Shown: positions 19,294-29,563, counted from the first letter of the stretch. The stretch is 30,694 bases of DNA from Aquamicrobium lusatiense (GCF_014201615.1 NZ_JACHEU010000010.1:1-30694), one strand, 5' to 3'. Notes: a model not told the origin generated them from the sequence alone. Program-made: numbers and translations.

Positions 19294-19917
19294 TTAACGG
19301 ACCGAGCCGACCAGAACCTGCTGGTCGTCTCGGATCGAGACCCAGCGTCCGGTATGGTTCGAGGCCTGACGCTTCAGGTACCGATAGCCGGTGTCTTCCC
19401 ACGAACGCACGTCATCACGCAGGTTGTCGAGAATGAAGTCGCCCTTGCTGGTGCGCACCGTCAGCACGGCATGGCCTTCACCATCGGGCTTGCGAACCAC
19501 GGTGATGAGCAGGTCGGAAAGCGGAACACCCATCTTGTTCAGCTGGCGGCGCTTTTCCAGCACATAGTCCTCGCAATCGCCAACGCCATTGTCGGGATAG
19601 GCCCAGACTTCTTCCTTGCCGTAGATTTCCATATCGCTCATGGGCGTGACGGCCGCGTTGACGCCGACGGAAACCTTCACCAGCATGTCCCACAGCTGCT
19701 GCGTCATCTTTACCGGGCCGCGATCGACCGTGCGGATGGAGCATTCAGCCTTGTTGATCTGGCAGAAATCGTAATGGCCGATTGGCTGCGAGGTGATGCC
19801 ACTCGTCACCATGGAGCCGGCCATCACAGCCGGCACACCAAGAGCCAGCACGGCTGCCAGCCCGGTCATGCCTGTCATGATGGCGCGCAAGCGCAGCCCT
19901 GAGGGAAAAGAAGTCAT
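19294..19917 (-). CDS. Exported transglutaminase-like cysteine peptidase (BTLCP, peptidase family C93)
   Basis: A 207-residue exported protein with an N-terminal signal peptide (hydrophobic about 15-33, cleavage likely near VMAGS) and the bacterial transglutaminase-like cysteine peptidase fold. The triad is visible: Cys115 in GVGDCEDYV, His149 in GEGHAVLTV, Asp164 in FILDNLRDD. This family includes LapG, the periplasmic protease that releases a large surface adhesin. No LapD or adhesin gene is in view, so a LapG role is only a possibility; Rhizobiales have several paralogues. It is transcribed leftward from a region that has a near-perfect CtrA-type site 22 bases upstream of the start codon. 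Confidence 0.9.
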   Translation of the reverse strand: MTSFPSGLRLRAIMTGMTGLAAVLALGVPAVMAGSMVTSGITSQPIGHYDFCQINKAECSIRTVDRGPVKMTQQLWDMLVKVSVGVNAAVTPMSDMEIYGKEEVWAYPDNGVGDCEDYVLEKRRQLNKMGVPLSDLLITVVRKPDGEGHAVLTVRTSKGDFILDNLRDDVRSWEDTGYRYLKRQASNHTGRWVSIRDDQQVLVGSVR

Positions 19918-19938
19918 TGGCCCGCTCGCCTCTGTTCG

Positions 19939-19954
19939 TTAACAAAACGTTAAC
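19939..19954 (-). promoter_or_regulatory. CtrA-type binding site upstream of the cysteine peptidase
   Basis: TTAA-CAAAACG-TTAAC fits the CtrA consensus TTAA-N7-TTAAC exactly; read on the minus strand it also gives TTAA-N7-TTAAC because the half-sites are palindromic GTTAAC. It lies 22 bases upstream of the peptidase ATG. CtrA is the cell-cycle response regulator of Alphaproteobacteria. The site is seen; its use is inferred. Confidence 0.6.
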
Positions 19955-20049
19955 GGCGATTTACACTTCGTGTCAATTGACCTGAAGGTGAGCCTTGAAA
20001 CATGGTTAAGGAGAGCGGCGAATGTGCAACAGTCGCCGCTGCCTCGGCG

Positions 20050-21324
20050 TCAGGAAGGTCTGGAGCGTACCAGACGCGGCTTCGCGGCCGCGGCATCCTG
20101 CCTGTTGCTGGCGATGAAATCCATGATGCGCGGGGCAATCTCGGCACGGAAACGTGAACCGTTGAACACGCCATAGTGACCGACGCGCGGCTGCATGTAG
20201 TGGGCCCGCCTGGAATCCGGCAGGTTCACGCAAAGGTCGTGCGCGGCCTGCGTCTGGCCAAGCCCCGATATGTCGTCGTTCTCGCCTTCGACCGTAAACA
20301 GCGCGACATTGCGAATGGCGCCCGTATCGACAAGCTTGCCGCGATGCCGCATTTCGCCCTTCGGCAGGGAATGGCTGATGAAGACGCTGTCGACCGTCTG
20401 CAGATAGAATTCTGCCGTCAGGTCCATCACAGCCAGATACTCATCATAGAAATCGCGGTGCTTCTCTGCGCTGTCCCCGTCATCCTTGACGAGGTGCATG
20501 AAGAAGTCCTTGTGCGCGATCATGTGGCGGTCGAGGTTCATGCTCATGAAGCCCGACAGTTGCAGGAAGCCCGGATAGACCTTGCGGCCGAAGCCGGGCG
20601 CCGGCCACGGCACTTCCATGATGGCGTTGTCGCGAAACCACTCCAGCCCTTTTTCCTCGGCCAGCACGTTCACGGCGGTCGGGCTGCGGCGCGTGTCGAT
20701 CGGGCCGCCCATCAGCGTCATCGACGCCGGGGCAAGCGGGTCGCCGCGCTGCTCCATCACCGCAGCGGCCACCAGAACGGGCACGGAAGGCTGGCAGACC
20801 GCCATCACATGCGTGTCCGGGCCCAGCGTGTTCAGCATGTCGATCACGTAGTCCACGTAATCGTCGAAATCGAAACAGCCGTCCGAAGCCGGCACCATGC
20901 GCGCGTCGGTCCAGTCGGTGATGTAGACGTCCGCGTGCGGCAGCATGGTTTCCACGGTGCCGCGCAGAAGCGTCGCATAGTGGCCGGACATCGGCGCAAC
21001 GATCAGAAGCTTTGGATCCGGACGCCGGCCAGCCGGCAGATCCCGATGAAAATTCAGCAGACGGCAAAAGGGACGCGACCAGACGACCCTTTCCGCAACG
21101 TCGACCGTGGCCCAGTCTACCTTTGTTGTATGAAGCCCGAACTCCGGCTTGCCATAGTGGCGGGTGCTACGCTCGAAAAGCTCTGCCGTCGCGGTCACCG
21201 ATCGCCCCCACACGGTTCCCGAAAACGGATTGAGCGGGTTGGAATAGAGCGCGTGCATGGCATCCGCAAAAGCGCGGGCGGGCTGCAATGCGGCATGATT
21301 CAGTTCGTAAAGCTGATAGAACAT
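20050..21324 (-). CDS. phaZ: Intracellular polyhydroxyalkanoate depolymerase
   Basis: Alpha/beta-hydrolase degrading stored poly-3-hydroxybutyrate granules in the cytoplasm. The 424-residue product has no signal peptide. It has the PHB_depo_C architecture, with a nucleophile cysteine in the lipase-box-like VCQPS (Cys177), an acid in GENDD (Asp350/351), and the histidine in VGHYGVFNGSRFR (His383). Length fits the i-PHB depolymerases of rhizobia. ATG at 21324 follows AAGGA at seven bases; a TTG one codon earlier is possible. In rhizobia phaZ often diverges from the polymerase gene phaC, but here the divergent neighbour is yihA. A palindrome overlaps its putative promoter. Confidence 0.93.
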   Translation of the reverse strand: MFYQLYELNHAALQPARAFADAMHALYSNPLNPFSGTVWGRSVTATAELFERSTRHYGKPEFGLHTTKVDWATVDVAERVVWSRPFCRLLNFHRDLPAGRRPDPKLLIVAPMSGHYATLLRGTVETMLPHADVYITDWTDARMVPASDGCFDFDDYVDYVIDMLNTLGPDTHVMAVCQPSVPVLVAAAVMEQRGDPLAPASMTLMGGPIDTRRSPTAVNVLAEEKGLEWFRDNAIMEVPWPAPGFGRKVYPGFLQLSGFMSMNLDRHMIAHKDFFMHLVKDDGDSAEKHRDFYDEYLAVMDLTAEFYLQTVDSVFISHSLPKGEMRHRGKLVDTGAIRNVALFTVEGENDDISGLGQTQAAHDLCVNLPDSRRAHYMQPRVGHYGVFNGSRFRAEIAPRIMDFIASNRQDAAAAKPRLVRSRPS

Positions 21325-21389
21325 CAAAAGTCCTTGCCACCTGACGACCTATGAGGACGGCGACGCCGGACCTTCACTGTCGGACCGTG

Positions 21390-21417
21390 AAATTAACAAC
21401 ATATTGCTGCTATGCAA
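21390..21417 (-). promoter_or_regulatory. Putative phaZ promoter
   Basis: On the minus strand TTGCAT (21417-21412) and TAATTT (21395-21390) are separated by 16 bases and lie 66 bases before the phaZ start. The -35 box is inside the 21401-21420 palindrome. Both boxes match the consensus only in part. Confidence 0.35.
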
Positions 21418-21420
21418 TAT
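21401..21420. repeat. Perfect inverted repeat, operator-like, upstream of phaZ
   Basis: ATATTGC and GCAATAT form perfect 7-base arms around TGCTAT. The TGC-rich core and its position over the likely phaZ promoter suggest a site for a PHA-responsive repressor such as PhaR, known to bind TGC-rich inverted repeats. The repeat is seen; the factor is inference. Confidence 0.5.
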
Positions 21421-21501
21421 TCCATGCAACAAAGTGCCAAATTCCTGTGCGCACAGCGTAATTTCACCCGCCGGCTAACACCTTCCCAACGATTCGCTTT
21501 C

Positions 21502-21530
21502 TGGACTAGCCGCATGGGGCCGCTTATAAG
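21502..21530 (+). promoter_or_regulatory. Putative promoter of yihA within a palindrome
   Basis: TGGACT (21502-21507) and TATAAG (21525-21530) are 17 bases apart. The -10 lies inside the perfect 14-base palindrome CCGCTTATAAGCGG (21520-21533). It is 138 bases upstream of yihA. The -35 match is moderate. Confidence 0.4.
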
Positions 21531-21590
21531 CGGTTTCAACAAGGCTGGAGCGTTGGGCGGCCGGACGAAATCGTCCGGCACCGCAGCAAT

Positions 21591-21671
21591 ATGGCTACAA
21601 AGAAATATCTGGAGCAGCGAACCCACATTCGCCAGAATGATCGCGGCTCCAGCGTGAAAGGCATTTCATGA
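21591..21671 (+). CDS. Possible 26-residue leader peptide overlapping yihA
   Basis: A short frame begins ATG GCT ACA AAG AAA TAT and ends in a TGA that overlaps the yihA start codon as ATGA. The predicted peptide is [16 protein letters not shown] followed by [10 protein letters not shown], hydrophilic and basic. No good ribosome-binding site is seen before it. It may be a translated leader coupling translation into yihA, or a chance frame. I recognise no family. Confidence 0.25.
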   Translation: MATKKYLEQRTHIRQNDRGSSVKGIS

Positions 21672-22351
21672 CCGCGCCCGATCAGACCAGCGTTGCCACG
21701 GTGGCAACCTCCGGCCTCGATATCGCATTGTTCACACGGCCCTGGGTTTTCATCCGCGGCGTGCCGGCGATGAAATTTCTGCCGCCCGAAGGCCCGCCGG
21801 AGATCGCCCTTGCCGGCCGCTCCAATGTCGGCAAGTCGTCGCTCATCAACGCGCTGGTCTCGAGAAAGGGTTTGGCGCGCACCTCCAACACCCCCGGTCG
21901 CACGCAAGAGCTGAACTACTTCGTTCCAGACGGATTTTCCGGGCAGGATGCCGATCTGCCCCCGCTGGCGCTGGTCGACATGCCCGGCTACGGCTACGCG
22001 CAGGCGCCCAAGGAGCATGTCGATCAGTGGACGAAGCTGGTGTTCGACTATCTGAAAGGCCGCGTGACGCTGAAGCGCGTCTATGTGCTCATCGATTCCC
22101 GCCATGGCATCAAAGCCAATGACGAGGACGTGCTGTCCCTGCTCGACAAGGCAGCCGTTTCCTATCAGATCGTTCTGACCAAGACTGACAAGATAAAAGC
22201 CGCCGGCGTGCCGCGGCTGATCGAGGATACAGTGCAGAAAATCCGCAAGCGTCCGGCAGCGTTCCCGGCCGTGCTGGCGACCTCTTCGGAAAAGAATCAG
22301 GGGCTGGACGAGTTGCGGGCCGCCATCATCCAGTGCGCACGTGGAGAATAG
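21668..22351 (+). CDS. yihA: Ribosome biogenesis GTP-binding protein YihA/YsxC (EngB)
   Basis: Essential GTPase acting in late 50S ribosome assembly. The 227-residue product has a Rhizobiales-type N-terminal extension, then G1 GRSNVGKS (50-57), the conserved TPGRTQ.LNYF switch, G3 DMPGYGYA (104-107) and G4 TKTD (171-174). Length is slightly above the usual 200-210 because of the extension. The ATG at 21668 follows AAAGG at about five bases. In many Rhizobiales this gene follows yidC and precedes argB; here it stands between phaZ and a pilin gene, so it has its own promoter region. The pilin gene converges on it four bases after its stop. Confidence 0.94.
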   Translation: MTAPDQTSVATVATSGLDIALFTRPWVFIRGVPAMKFLPPEGPPEIALAGRSNVGKSSLINALVSRKGLARTSNTPGRTQELNYFVPDGFSGQDADLPPLALVDMPGYGYAQAPKEHVDQWTKLVFDYLKGRVTLKRVYVLIDSRHGIKANDEDVLSLLDKAAVSYQIVLTKTDKIKAAGVPRLIEDTVQKIRKRPAAFPAVLATSSEKNQGLDELRAAIIQCARGE

Positions 22352-22355
22352 TCCC

Positions 22356-22538
22356 TTATGGGCTGCTCATGGCCTGGCTGATCTTTGAATCGTTCGATCC
22401 CCACATGGCCGTTACCTGATCCGCGGCTCCGCCGAGCGCCACGATGATGGCAAGCGTGATCAGTGTAGCGATAAGGCCATATTCGATCGCGGCAGTGCCG
22501 GTCTGGTCTGCAAGGAACTGCCGGATGAGAACGACCAT
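22356..22538 (-). CDS. Flp family type IVb pilin
   Basis: A 60-residue prepilin of the tight-adherence type. The leader ends at Gly14 and is followed by TAAIEYGLIATLITLAII, with Glu at +5 and Tyr at +6 after the cleavage site, the Flp signature recognised by a TadV/CpaA-type peptidase. The hydrophobic helix is followed by a short tail. The ATG at 22538 has GAGGGG nine bases upstream. No tad/cpa secretion gene lies in this window, so it depends on machinery encoded elsewhere. It converges on yihA, with an inverted repeat rich in TTAA 50-70 bases upstream. Confidence 0.92.
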   Translation of the reverse strand: MVVLIRQFLADQTGTAAIEYGLIATLITLAIIVALGGAADQVTAMWGSNDSKISQAMSSP

Positions 22539-22580
22539 GCGCGAATGCCCCTCTTTTGAAGAGAACCTATCGGGCAGGGA

Positions 22581-22609
22581 TTAAGGAAGGTTAACGCAAC
22601 AGCGTTAAC
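22581..22609 (-). promoter_or_regulatory. TTAA half-sites and GTTAACGC inverted repeat upstream of the pilin gene
   Basis: Perfect 8-base arms GTTAACGC (22590-22597) and GCGTTAAC (22602-22609) enclose AACA. Three TTAA half-sites (22581, 22591, 22605) have gaps of 6 and 10 bases. CtrA needs 7, so this is a near miss, but Flp pilins are CtrA targets in Caulobacter. Confidence 0.4.
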
Positions 22610-22629
22610 GCAGGGTAAAGTGCCGCGGT

Positions 22630-22947
22630 TCAGCAATCTCCGCTGCGTGAGCCATTGGCGCGAATGATGCAGACGCCGGTGTTGGAAGCCTGCAACACGC
22701 TTCTGCGCATGGTGTATGTGTTTGTGCCACGCGCCACGGAACCCGTGCTCATGAAATCAAGTCCCGCCGGCTCGGCGCGGGACAACTGGTGAGCGGTCCT
22801 GTCCGCCAGATATGGCGTTACCAGCAGGGTGAGGGCGGCAGCCGCCGTTCCGAAAAGCAGCGAAAGCCGCAACATGCCCATGCCTCCGCGTCTCACGACC
22901 GCCTGGCGACGCCCGCGAATTCTTTCCCAGTCGTTGTCGAGACTCAA
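22630..22947 (-). CDS. Small single-pass membrane protein of unknown function
   Basis: A 105-residue protein I do not recognise as a named family. The N-terminus is charged and basic (WERIRGRRQAVVRRGG), followed by one hydrophobic segment (about 27-46) and a soluble tail with two cysteines (93 and 105, the last residue), which could form a disulfide if the tail is periplasmic, as the positive-inside rule predicts. Translation probably starts with TTG at 22947 because GGGGAGG lies about six bases before it; ATG codons at residues 23 and 25 would cut into the membrane segment. It lies 91 bases upstream of the Flp pilin gene in the same direction, so co-expression is possible. Confidence 0.7.
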   Translation of the reverse strand: MSLDNDWERIRGRRQAVVRRGGMGMLRLSLLFGTAAAALTLLVTPYLADRTAHQLSRAEPAGLDFMSTGSVARGTNTYTMRRSVLQASNTGVCIIRANGSRSGDC

Positions 22948-23002
22948 ACCGGCCTCCCCGGAAAATTGCCCACACCCCTACGGACCAGCAAAGGACCGAA
23001 GC

Positions 23003-23025
23003 CATGTTCAGTTTTTCAGAACATG
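23003..23025. repeat. Inverted repeat CATGTTC/GAACATG
   Basis: Perfect 7-base arms around a 9-base T-rich loop, in the gap between mutT and the small membrane protein gene. It may be an operator of the leftward gene or a weak transcription stop after mutT; there is no T-run on the relevant strand, so a terminator is not called. Confidence 0.35.
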
Positions 23026-23067
23026 CTTAATACAACCTTAAAGCGAAATGCGGGAGGCGTTGCCGCG

Positions 23068-23481
23068 TTACAGGAGATCGATCAGGAAGGGGATCAGCGG
23101 CGCATCGGCCGGCGGCATCGGATAGTCGCGCATCTGGCGCGGGCGCACCCATTTCAGCGCCTGCGCCTCGCGAGGCTGCGGCGTGCCGGTGAAGCGCCTG
23201 CACACATAGAGCGGCATCAGCAGGTGGAAATCGTCATAGGTGTGGCTGGCGAAGGTCAGTGGTGCAAGGCACGGAATCTGCGTCTCGATGCCGAGCTCCT
23301 CGCGCAGCTCCCGCACCAGGCATTCCTCCGGCGTCTCGCCCTGCTCCACCTTGCCGCCGGGAAATTCCCACAGGCCTGCAAGCTGCTTGCCTTCTGGCCG
23401 CTGGGCGATCAGCACCCGTCCGTCGGCATCGACGAGCGCGCAGGCGCTGACCAGCAAAAGACGTCTCGGCTTGTCGGTCAC
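23068..23481 (-). CDS. mutT: 8-oxo-dGTP diphosphatase MutT (Nudix)
   Basis: Hydrolyses oxidised purine nucleoside triphosphates, preventing AT-to-CG transversions. The 137-residue product carries a complete Nudix box, G43 through I65 (GX5EX7REUXEEXGU), in FPGGKVEQGETPEECLVREL and following EELG. It also has the MutT-type context LLVSACALVD and IAQRPEGKQLAGLWEFPGGK. The GTG at 23481 has GGAG nine bases upstream; the frame is open to 23556 but overlaps the GNAT gene. Four bases separate it from the stop of the acetyltransferase, so the two are one transcript with argJ. Confidence 0.93.
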   Translation of the reverse strand: MTDKPRRLLLVSACALVDADGRVLIAQRPEGKQLAGLWEFPGGKVEQGETPEECLVRELREELGIETQIPCLAPLTFASHTYDDFHLLMPLYVCRRFTGTPQPREAQALKWVRPRQMRDYPMPPADAPLIPFLIDLL

Positions 23482-23485
23482 GCTT

Positions 23486-24253
23486 TCAGGCTCCGGGCGG
23501 ACGGCGATAGTGATAGCGATAGACCTCGGTGAACCCGAGGGAACGGTAAAGCGCAAGCGCCGGCTCGTTGGCGGCTTCCACCTGCAACCATGCCTGCCGT
23601 GCCCCGCGCAGGCGCGCCCATTTCAGCGCCGAAAGAACCAGCTTGCGGCCATGCCCCTGCCGACGCTCTCCGGCACGGGTTGCAATCTCGAACAGCCCGG
23701 CCAGATCACCGTCGTGAACGCAGATCAGGCTGGCAAGCGGCTCATTCCCGCGTTCCATCGCAAACAGTCCGGTTTGCGGCTGTATCGCGCCGATGATCTC
23801 GGAAAGACCCGCACGCAGAGAAGCGTCGGCCCCCTGCACTTCCAGCGAAGCCGACACGAAGCGTCCGATATCCTTCAACGGAATCTGGTCGATGGCCTCA
23901 TCAACCTGCGCCTCGACCAGCGGCATGCTCATGACCAGCGAGTCGTCGAAGCGGGACCAGCCCTCGCCATCGAACCATGCGGAAAGCTCAGGCCCTGCCA
24001 GCGGCGACACGCGAAACGTCAGGGGACGACCATAGGACTCGAAACGGCGTCCGGCGCGCGCCACACGCTCCGTGATGCTGGCCACATCGCCCCGGTCGAG
24101 CGGATTGACGGAGTTGAGACGCTTGGCCGGATGCCCGGCGGTCAGCCGGATCACCCAGGTGCCATCGTAATGGACAGCAGCAGCCGGCCATGCGCGGAAG
24201 CCCGCCGCCTCGAAGCGGCGCACCGAAGCCAGTTGCTCGCTCGGATGGATCAC
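23486..24253 (-). CDS. GNAT family N-acetyltransferase in the argJ operon
   Basis: Acetyl-CoA dependent acetyltransferase of unknown substrate, 255 residues. The C-terminal GNAT domain (about 125-250) shows acetyl-CoA motif A as RRQGHGRKLVLSALKWA and motif B as VEAANEPALALYRSLGF. The N-terminal half (1-110) is a separate, less typical region (NSVNPLDRGD resembles the start of other two-domain GNATs). It starts with GTG at 24253, five bases after the argJ stop, with GGAG inside the end of argJ. The order argJ-GNAT-mutT is seen in many Rhizobiales, but this does not prove a role in arginine synthesis. Confidence 0.87.
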   Translation of the reverse strand: MIHPSEQLASVRRFEAAGFRAWPAAAVHYDGTWVIRLTAGHPAKRLNSVNPLDRGDVASITERVARAGRRFESYGRPLTFRVSPLAGPELSAWFDGEGWSRFDDSLVMSMPLVEAQVDEAIDQIPLKDIGRFVSASLEVQGADASLRAGLSEIIGAIQPQTGLFAMERGNEPLASLICVHDGDLAGLFEIATRAGERRQGHGRKLVLSALKWARLRGARQAWLQVEAANEPALALYRSLGFTEVYRYHYRRPPGA

Positions 24254-24258
24254 GGTGG

Positions 24259-25500
24259 TCAGCTCCGATAGTCTCCGTTGATGGTGACATATTCCTTGGT
24301 CAGGTCACAGGTCCACACCGTGGCCTTGCCCCTGCCGATGCCCAGATCGACCCGGATGGCGATCTCATCGCGTTTCATATAGGCCGATGTCGCCTCTTCG
24401 GAATAGGAAACGTCGCGCTCGCCCTCATGGGCGAGGCGATTGTCGCCGAACCAGATCGACAGGCGGTCGCGGTCGGCCGGCTCGCCCGCCTTGCCGACGG
24501 CCATCACCACCCGACCCCAGTTGGCGTCCTCGCCGGCGACAGCGGTCTTGACCAGCGGCGAATTGGCGATGGCAAGCGCGATGCGCTTGGCCGAGCGTGC
24601 CGATTTTGCGCCCTCCACGGTGATCTCGATCTGCTTGCGTGCGCCCTCGCCGTCGCGCACAACCTGCAAGGCCAGCGACTTCAGGATCTTGCCGAGTGCG
24701 CGCTTGAAGGACGACAGGCGCGGATCCTTCACGTCGTTGATGGCAGGCGCGCCGCGCTTTGCAGCGGCGCCGGTCGCAAACAGCAGCAGCGTGTCGCTGG
24801 TCGAGGTGTCGGAATCGACGGTCACCGCGTTGAAGGTCTTTGCCGTGCCGCCGGACAGCAGCGCCTGCAACACAGGCGCGGCGATCGGCGCATCGGTGGC
24901 AATAAAGGAGAGCATCGTCGCCATATCCGGCGCGATCATCCCCGCGCCCTTGGCGATGCCGTTGATGGTCACGTCAACGTCACCAAGCTTCACCGTCGCC
25001 GTCGCCACCTTGGGATAGGTGTCGGTGGTCATGATGGCGCTGGCGGCCTCTTTCCAGAGCTCGGGCTTTGCATCGCTGACCAGCGCATCGAGCAGATGCG
25101 TGAAACGGGCCGGATCGAGCGGTTCGCCGATCACGCCCGTGGAGGCGAGGAAAACCTCGCTTTCGGAACAAGCTGCTGCCTTCGCCGCCGCCTTGCCGGT
25201 GGCGGAGGTCGTCTCGCGGCCCTTCTTGCCGGTGAAGGCATTGGCATTGCCCGAATTGACGACCAGCACCCGCGCCTTGCCGCCCGGCAGGTTCTCCCGG
25301 CAGAAGTCGACCGGGGCGGAAGGACATTTCGAGCGGGTGAACACGCCAGCCACGGCAGTGCCCGCATCAAACACCATGGCCAGCAAATCGGTGCGGCCCC
25401 TGTACTTGATGCCCGCTTCCGCGGTCGCCATGCGCACGCCCTCGATGGCCGGCATTTTCGGATATTTCTTGGGGGCAAGCGGGGAAATGGCAGCGGACAT
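24259..25500 (-). CDS. argJ: Bifunctional glutamate N-acetyltransferase/ornithine acetyltransferase ArgJ
   Basis: Moves the acetyl group from N-acetylornithine to glutamate (and often uses acetyl-CoA), closing the acetyl cycle of arginine synthesis. The 413-residue precursor cleaves itself between Ala194 and Thr195 in the [10 protein letters not shown] motif, making alpha and beta chains, with Thr195 as nucleophile. Other family strings are [33 protein letters not shown], and the C-terminal [10 protein letters not shown]. The ATG at 25500 has GAGG five bases upstream; the frame is open 45 bases more. It is the first gene of an operon with GNAT and mutT and is shielded from the upstream gene by a terminator. 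Confidence 0.96.
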   Translation of the reverse strand: MSAAISPLAPKKYPKMPAIEGVRMATAEAGIKYRGRTDLLAMVFDAGTAVAGVFTRSKCPSAPVDFCRENLPGGKARVLVVNSGNANAFTGKKGRETTSATGKAAAKAAACSESEVFLASTGVIGEPLDPARFTHLLDALVSDAKPELWKEAASAIMTTDTYPKVATATVKLGDVDVTINGIAKGAGMIAPDMATMLSFIATDAPIAAPVLQALLSGGTAKTFNAVTVDSDTSTSDTLLLFATGAAAKRGAPAINDVKDPRLSSFKRALGKILKSLALQVVRDGEGARKQIEITVEGAKSARSAKRIALAIANSPLVKTAVAGEDANWGRVVMAVGKAGEPADRDRLSIWFGDNRLAHEGERDVSYSEEATSAYMKRDEIAIRVDLGIGRGKATVWTCDLTKEYVTINGDYRS

Positions 25501-25593
25501 GTGGCCTCGGCTGAAAAAGGTGGAACGCGACAGGATTTGCCTCATCGCGCAACGTCACGCAAGGCGTTTGAAGGTTCTGGAGGGCCCGTCATG

Positions 25594-25621
25594 AAAAAGG
25601 CCGGTCATGGGACCGGCCTTT
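25594..25621 (-). terminator. Rho-independent terminator after the parvulin gene
   Basis: Perfect 11-base arms AAAGGCCGGTC and GACCGGCCTTT around ATGG, with TTTTT on the minus strand at the 3' side. It lies 27 bases past the stop of the parvulin-type isomerase gene and before argJ. Confidence 0.88.
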
Positions 25622-25647
25622 CTGTTTCCCCATCCAGGGAAACTGGC

Positions 25648-26556
25648 TTATTCGCCGTCGGCGCTTTCGACGGCCTTCTTCAGGTCAGCGTCGGGAATGT
25701 CGATCTTGGCCGCCGCGCGGGCATCCTTGACCAGCGCGAAATACTTGTCGCGGATCAGCAGCGACTTGACCTGCTCCTTGACCATATCGAACGCCGGCGG
25801 CTCCTTGGCGCGCTTGTCCTCAACCTTGATGACGTGCCAGCCGAACTGCGTCTGCACCGGCTCCTTGCCATAGCTGCCCGGTGCGATTTCGAAGGCGGCC
25901 TTTTCGAATTCCGGCACCATCTGGCCGGGACCGAAATAACCGAGATCGCCACCGCTGGTCTTGCCGCTCGGGTCGGTGGTATGCTCGTTGGCGAGCTTCT
26001 CGAAATCGGCGCCGCCGTCCAGATCCTTGACGATCTTGTCGGCCTCTTCCTTGGTCTTCACCAGAATATGGCGGGCGTGGACCTCGTTGACGGGCGTGGT
26101 GGCTGAGATTTCCTTGTCGTAGCGGGCGCGGATCTCGTCATCCGTGATCTTGCCGACAACTTCCTTCTCGACGAGCTGGCCATGCAGGGCACGGGCCTGG
26201 AGGAAGGCTGCGCGGCGCTGGAAATCCTCATCCTTGTCGAGGCCTTCAGCAATTGCCTTGTTGGACAGCACCCTCACTTCGATCGCGGCCGAGAGAGCTG
26301 CTGCACGGCGCTGGGCCTCAGGCAACTGCGCGAACTGCTGCGCCAGCTCGCTCTGCGCGAGTTCCAGATCGGCTTCGGTGATCGTCTGCCCGTCGACGGT
26401 GGCGACGACGGCCTTTGGATCGACCGGGGTTGCAGCTTCTGCCGCAGCTGCGGCCGGAGCCTGCTCCTGAGCCGCGAGCGGCGCCAGAGCCAGAGCGGAA
26501 AGGCCGACGGCCATGCCAAGGCTGGCAAGCGACACGCGACGGTACGAAAATGACAT
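25648..26556 (-). CDS. Exported parvulin-type peptidyl-prolyl cis-trans isomerase (PrsA/SurA-like)
   Basis: Periplasmic foldase of 302 residues. It begins with a signal peptide (hydrophobic 10-28, cleavage near PLAAQ), then an Ala-rich linker. A SurA_N-like helical chaperone domain (about 45-150) begins AVVATVDGQTITEADLELA. The Rotamase domain (about 155-245) has the parvulin signature HARHILVKTKEEAD, SGGDLGYFGPGQMVPEFEKAAF and QTQFGWHVIKVED. A C-terminal helix region follows. The ATG at 26556 has CCGGAG ten bases upstream; an open frame continues to 26772. It probably assists folding of outer-membrane or secreted proteins, and it diverges from secA, the export motor. Confidence 0.92.
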   Translation of the reverse strand: MSFSYRRVSLASLGMAVGLSALALAPLAAQEQAPAAAAAEAATPVDPKAVVATVDGQTITEADLELAQSELAQQFAQLPEAQRRAAALSAAIEVRVLSNKAIAEGLDKDEDFQRRAAFLQARALHGQLVEKEVVGKITDDEIRARYDKEISATTPVNEVHARHILVKTKEEADKIVKDLDGGADFEKLANEHTTDPSGKTSGGDLGYFGPGQMVPEFEKAAFEIAPGSYGKEPVQTQFGWHVIKVEDKRAKEPPAFDMVKEQVKSLLIRDKYFALVKDARAAAKIDIPDADLKKAVESADGE

Positions 26557-26655
26557 GAAAGAAACTCCGGTGGAGATTGCGAACAGTTTCAAAGCACTTC
26601 CAGTTAGCGAAAATGTGGCGGAATTCCGCGCATTCATGCGAAAAAGATCGTGCCG

Positions 26656-26684
26656 TTGACATCGGTGGTGGCGACTCTTATCTG
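26656..26684 (+). promoter_or_regulatory. Putative secA promoter
   Basis: A perfect TTGACA -35 (26656-26661) is followed after 17 bases by TATCTG (26679-26684), a weak -10. It lies 129 bases upstream of the secA start. The spacing and the -35 support the call; the -10 is poor. Confidence 0.45.
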
Positions 26685-26812
26685 TCCCACGACTTTGCGT
26701 CCATAACCGTTTTCCAAGCGATTTATGGTATTCCCTATGCGCAATGGCGGATATGACGGAGCAAACCGGCATCTGCCGCGATATTCAGGATTGCAATTGA
26801 AAGGGCCATTTC

Positions 26813-29528
<2,716 letters not shown>

Positions 29529-29539
<11 letters not shown>

Positions 29540-29554
29540 TCGGCGAAGGCTTTT
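29529..29554 (+). terminator. First hairpin overlapping the secA stop codon
   Basis: CCTTCGCC (29529-29536) pairs with GGCGAAGG (29542-29549) around a loop that holds the secA TGA, and is followed by TTTT. It could act as a weak terminator, or protect the mRNA end, before the stronger one downstream. Confidence 0.45.
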
Positions 29555-29563
29555 CCTAAGAAC

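Noticed and set aside
22581..22609. A full CtrA site upstream of the pilin gene
   Set aside because: TTAA half-sites are present but spaced 6 and 10, not 7; kept only as a near miss.
23003..23025. LexA (SOS) box reading of the CATGTTC/GAACATG repeat
   Set aside because: Alphaproteobacterial LexA sites are GTTC-N7-GTTC direct repeats; the second GTTC is absent.
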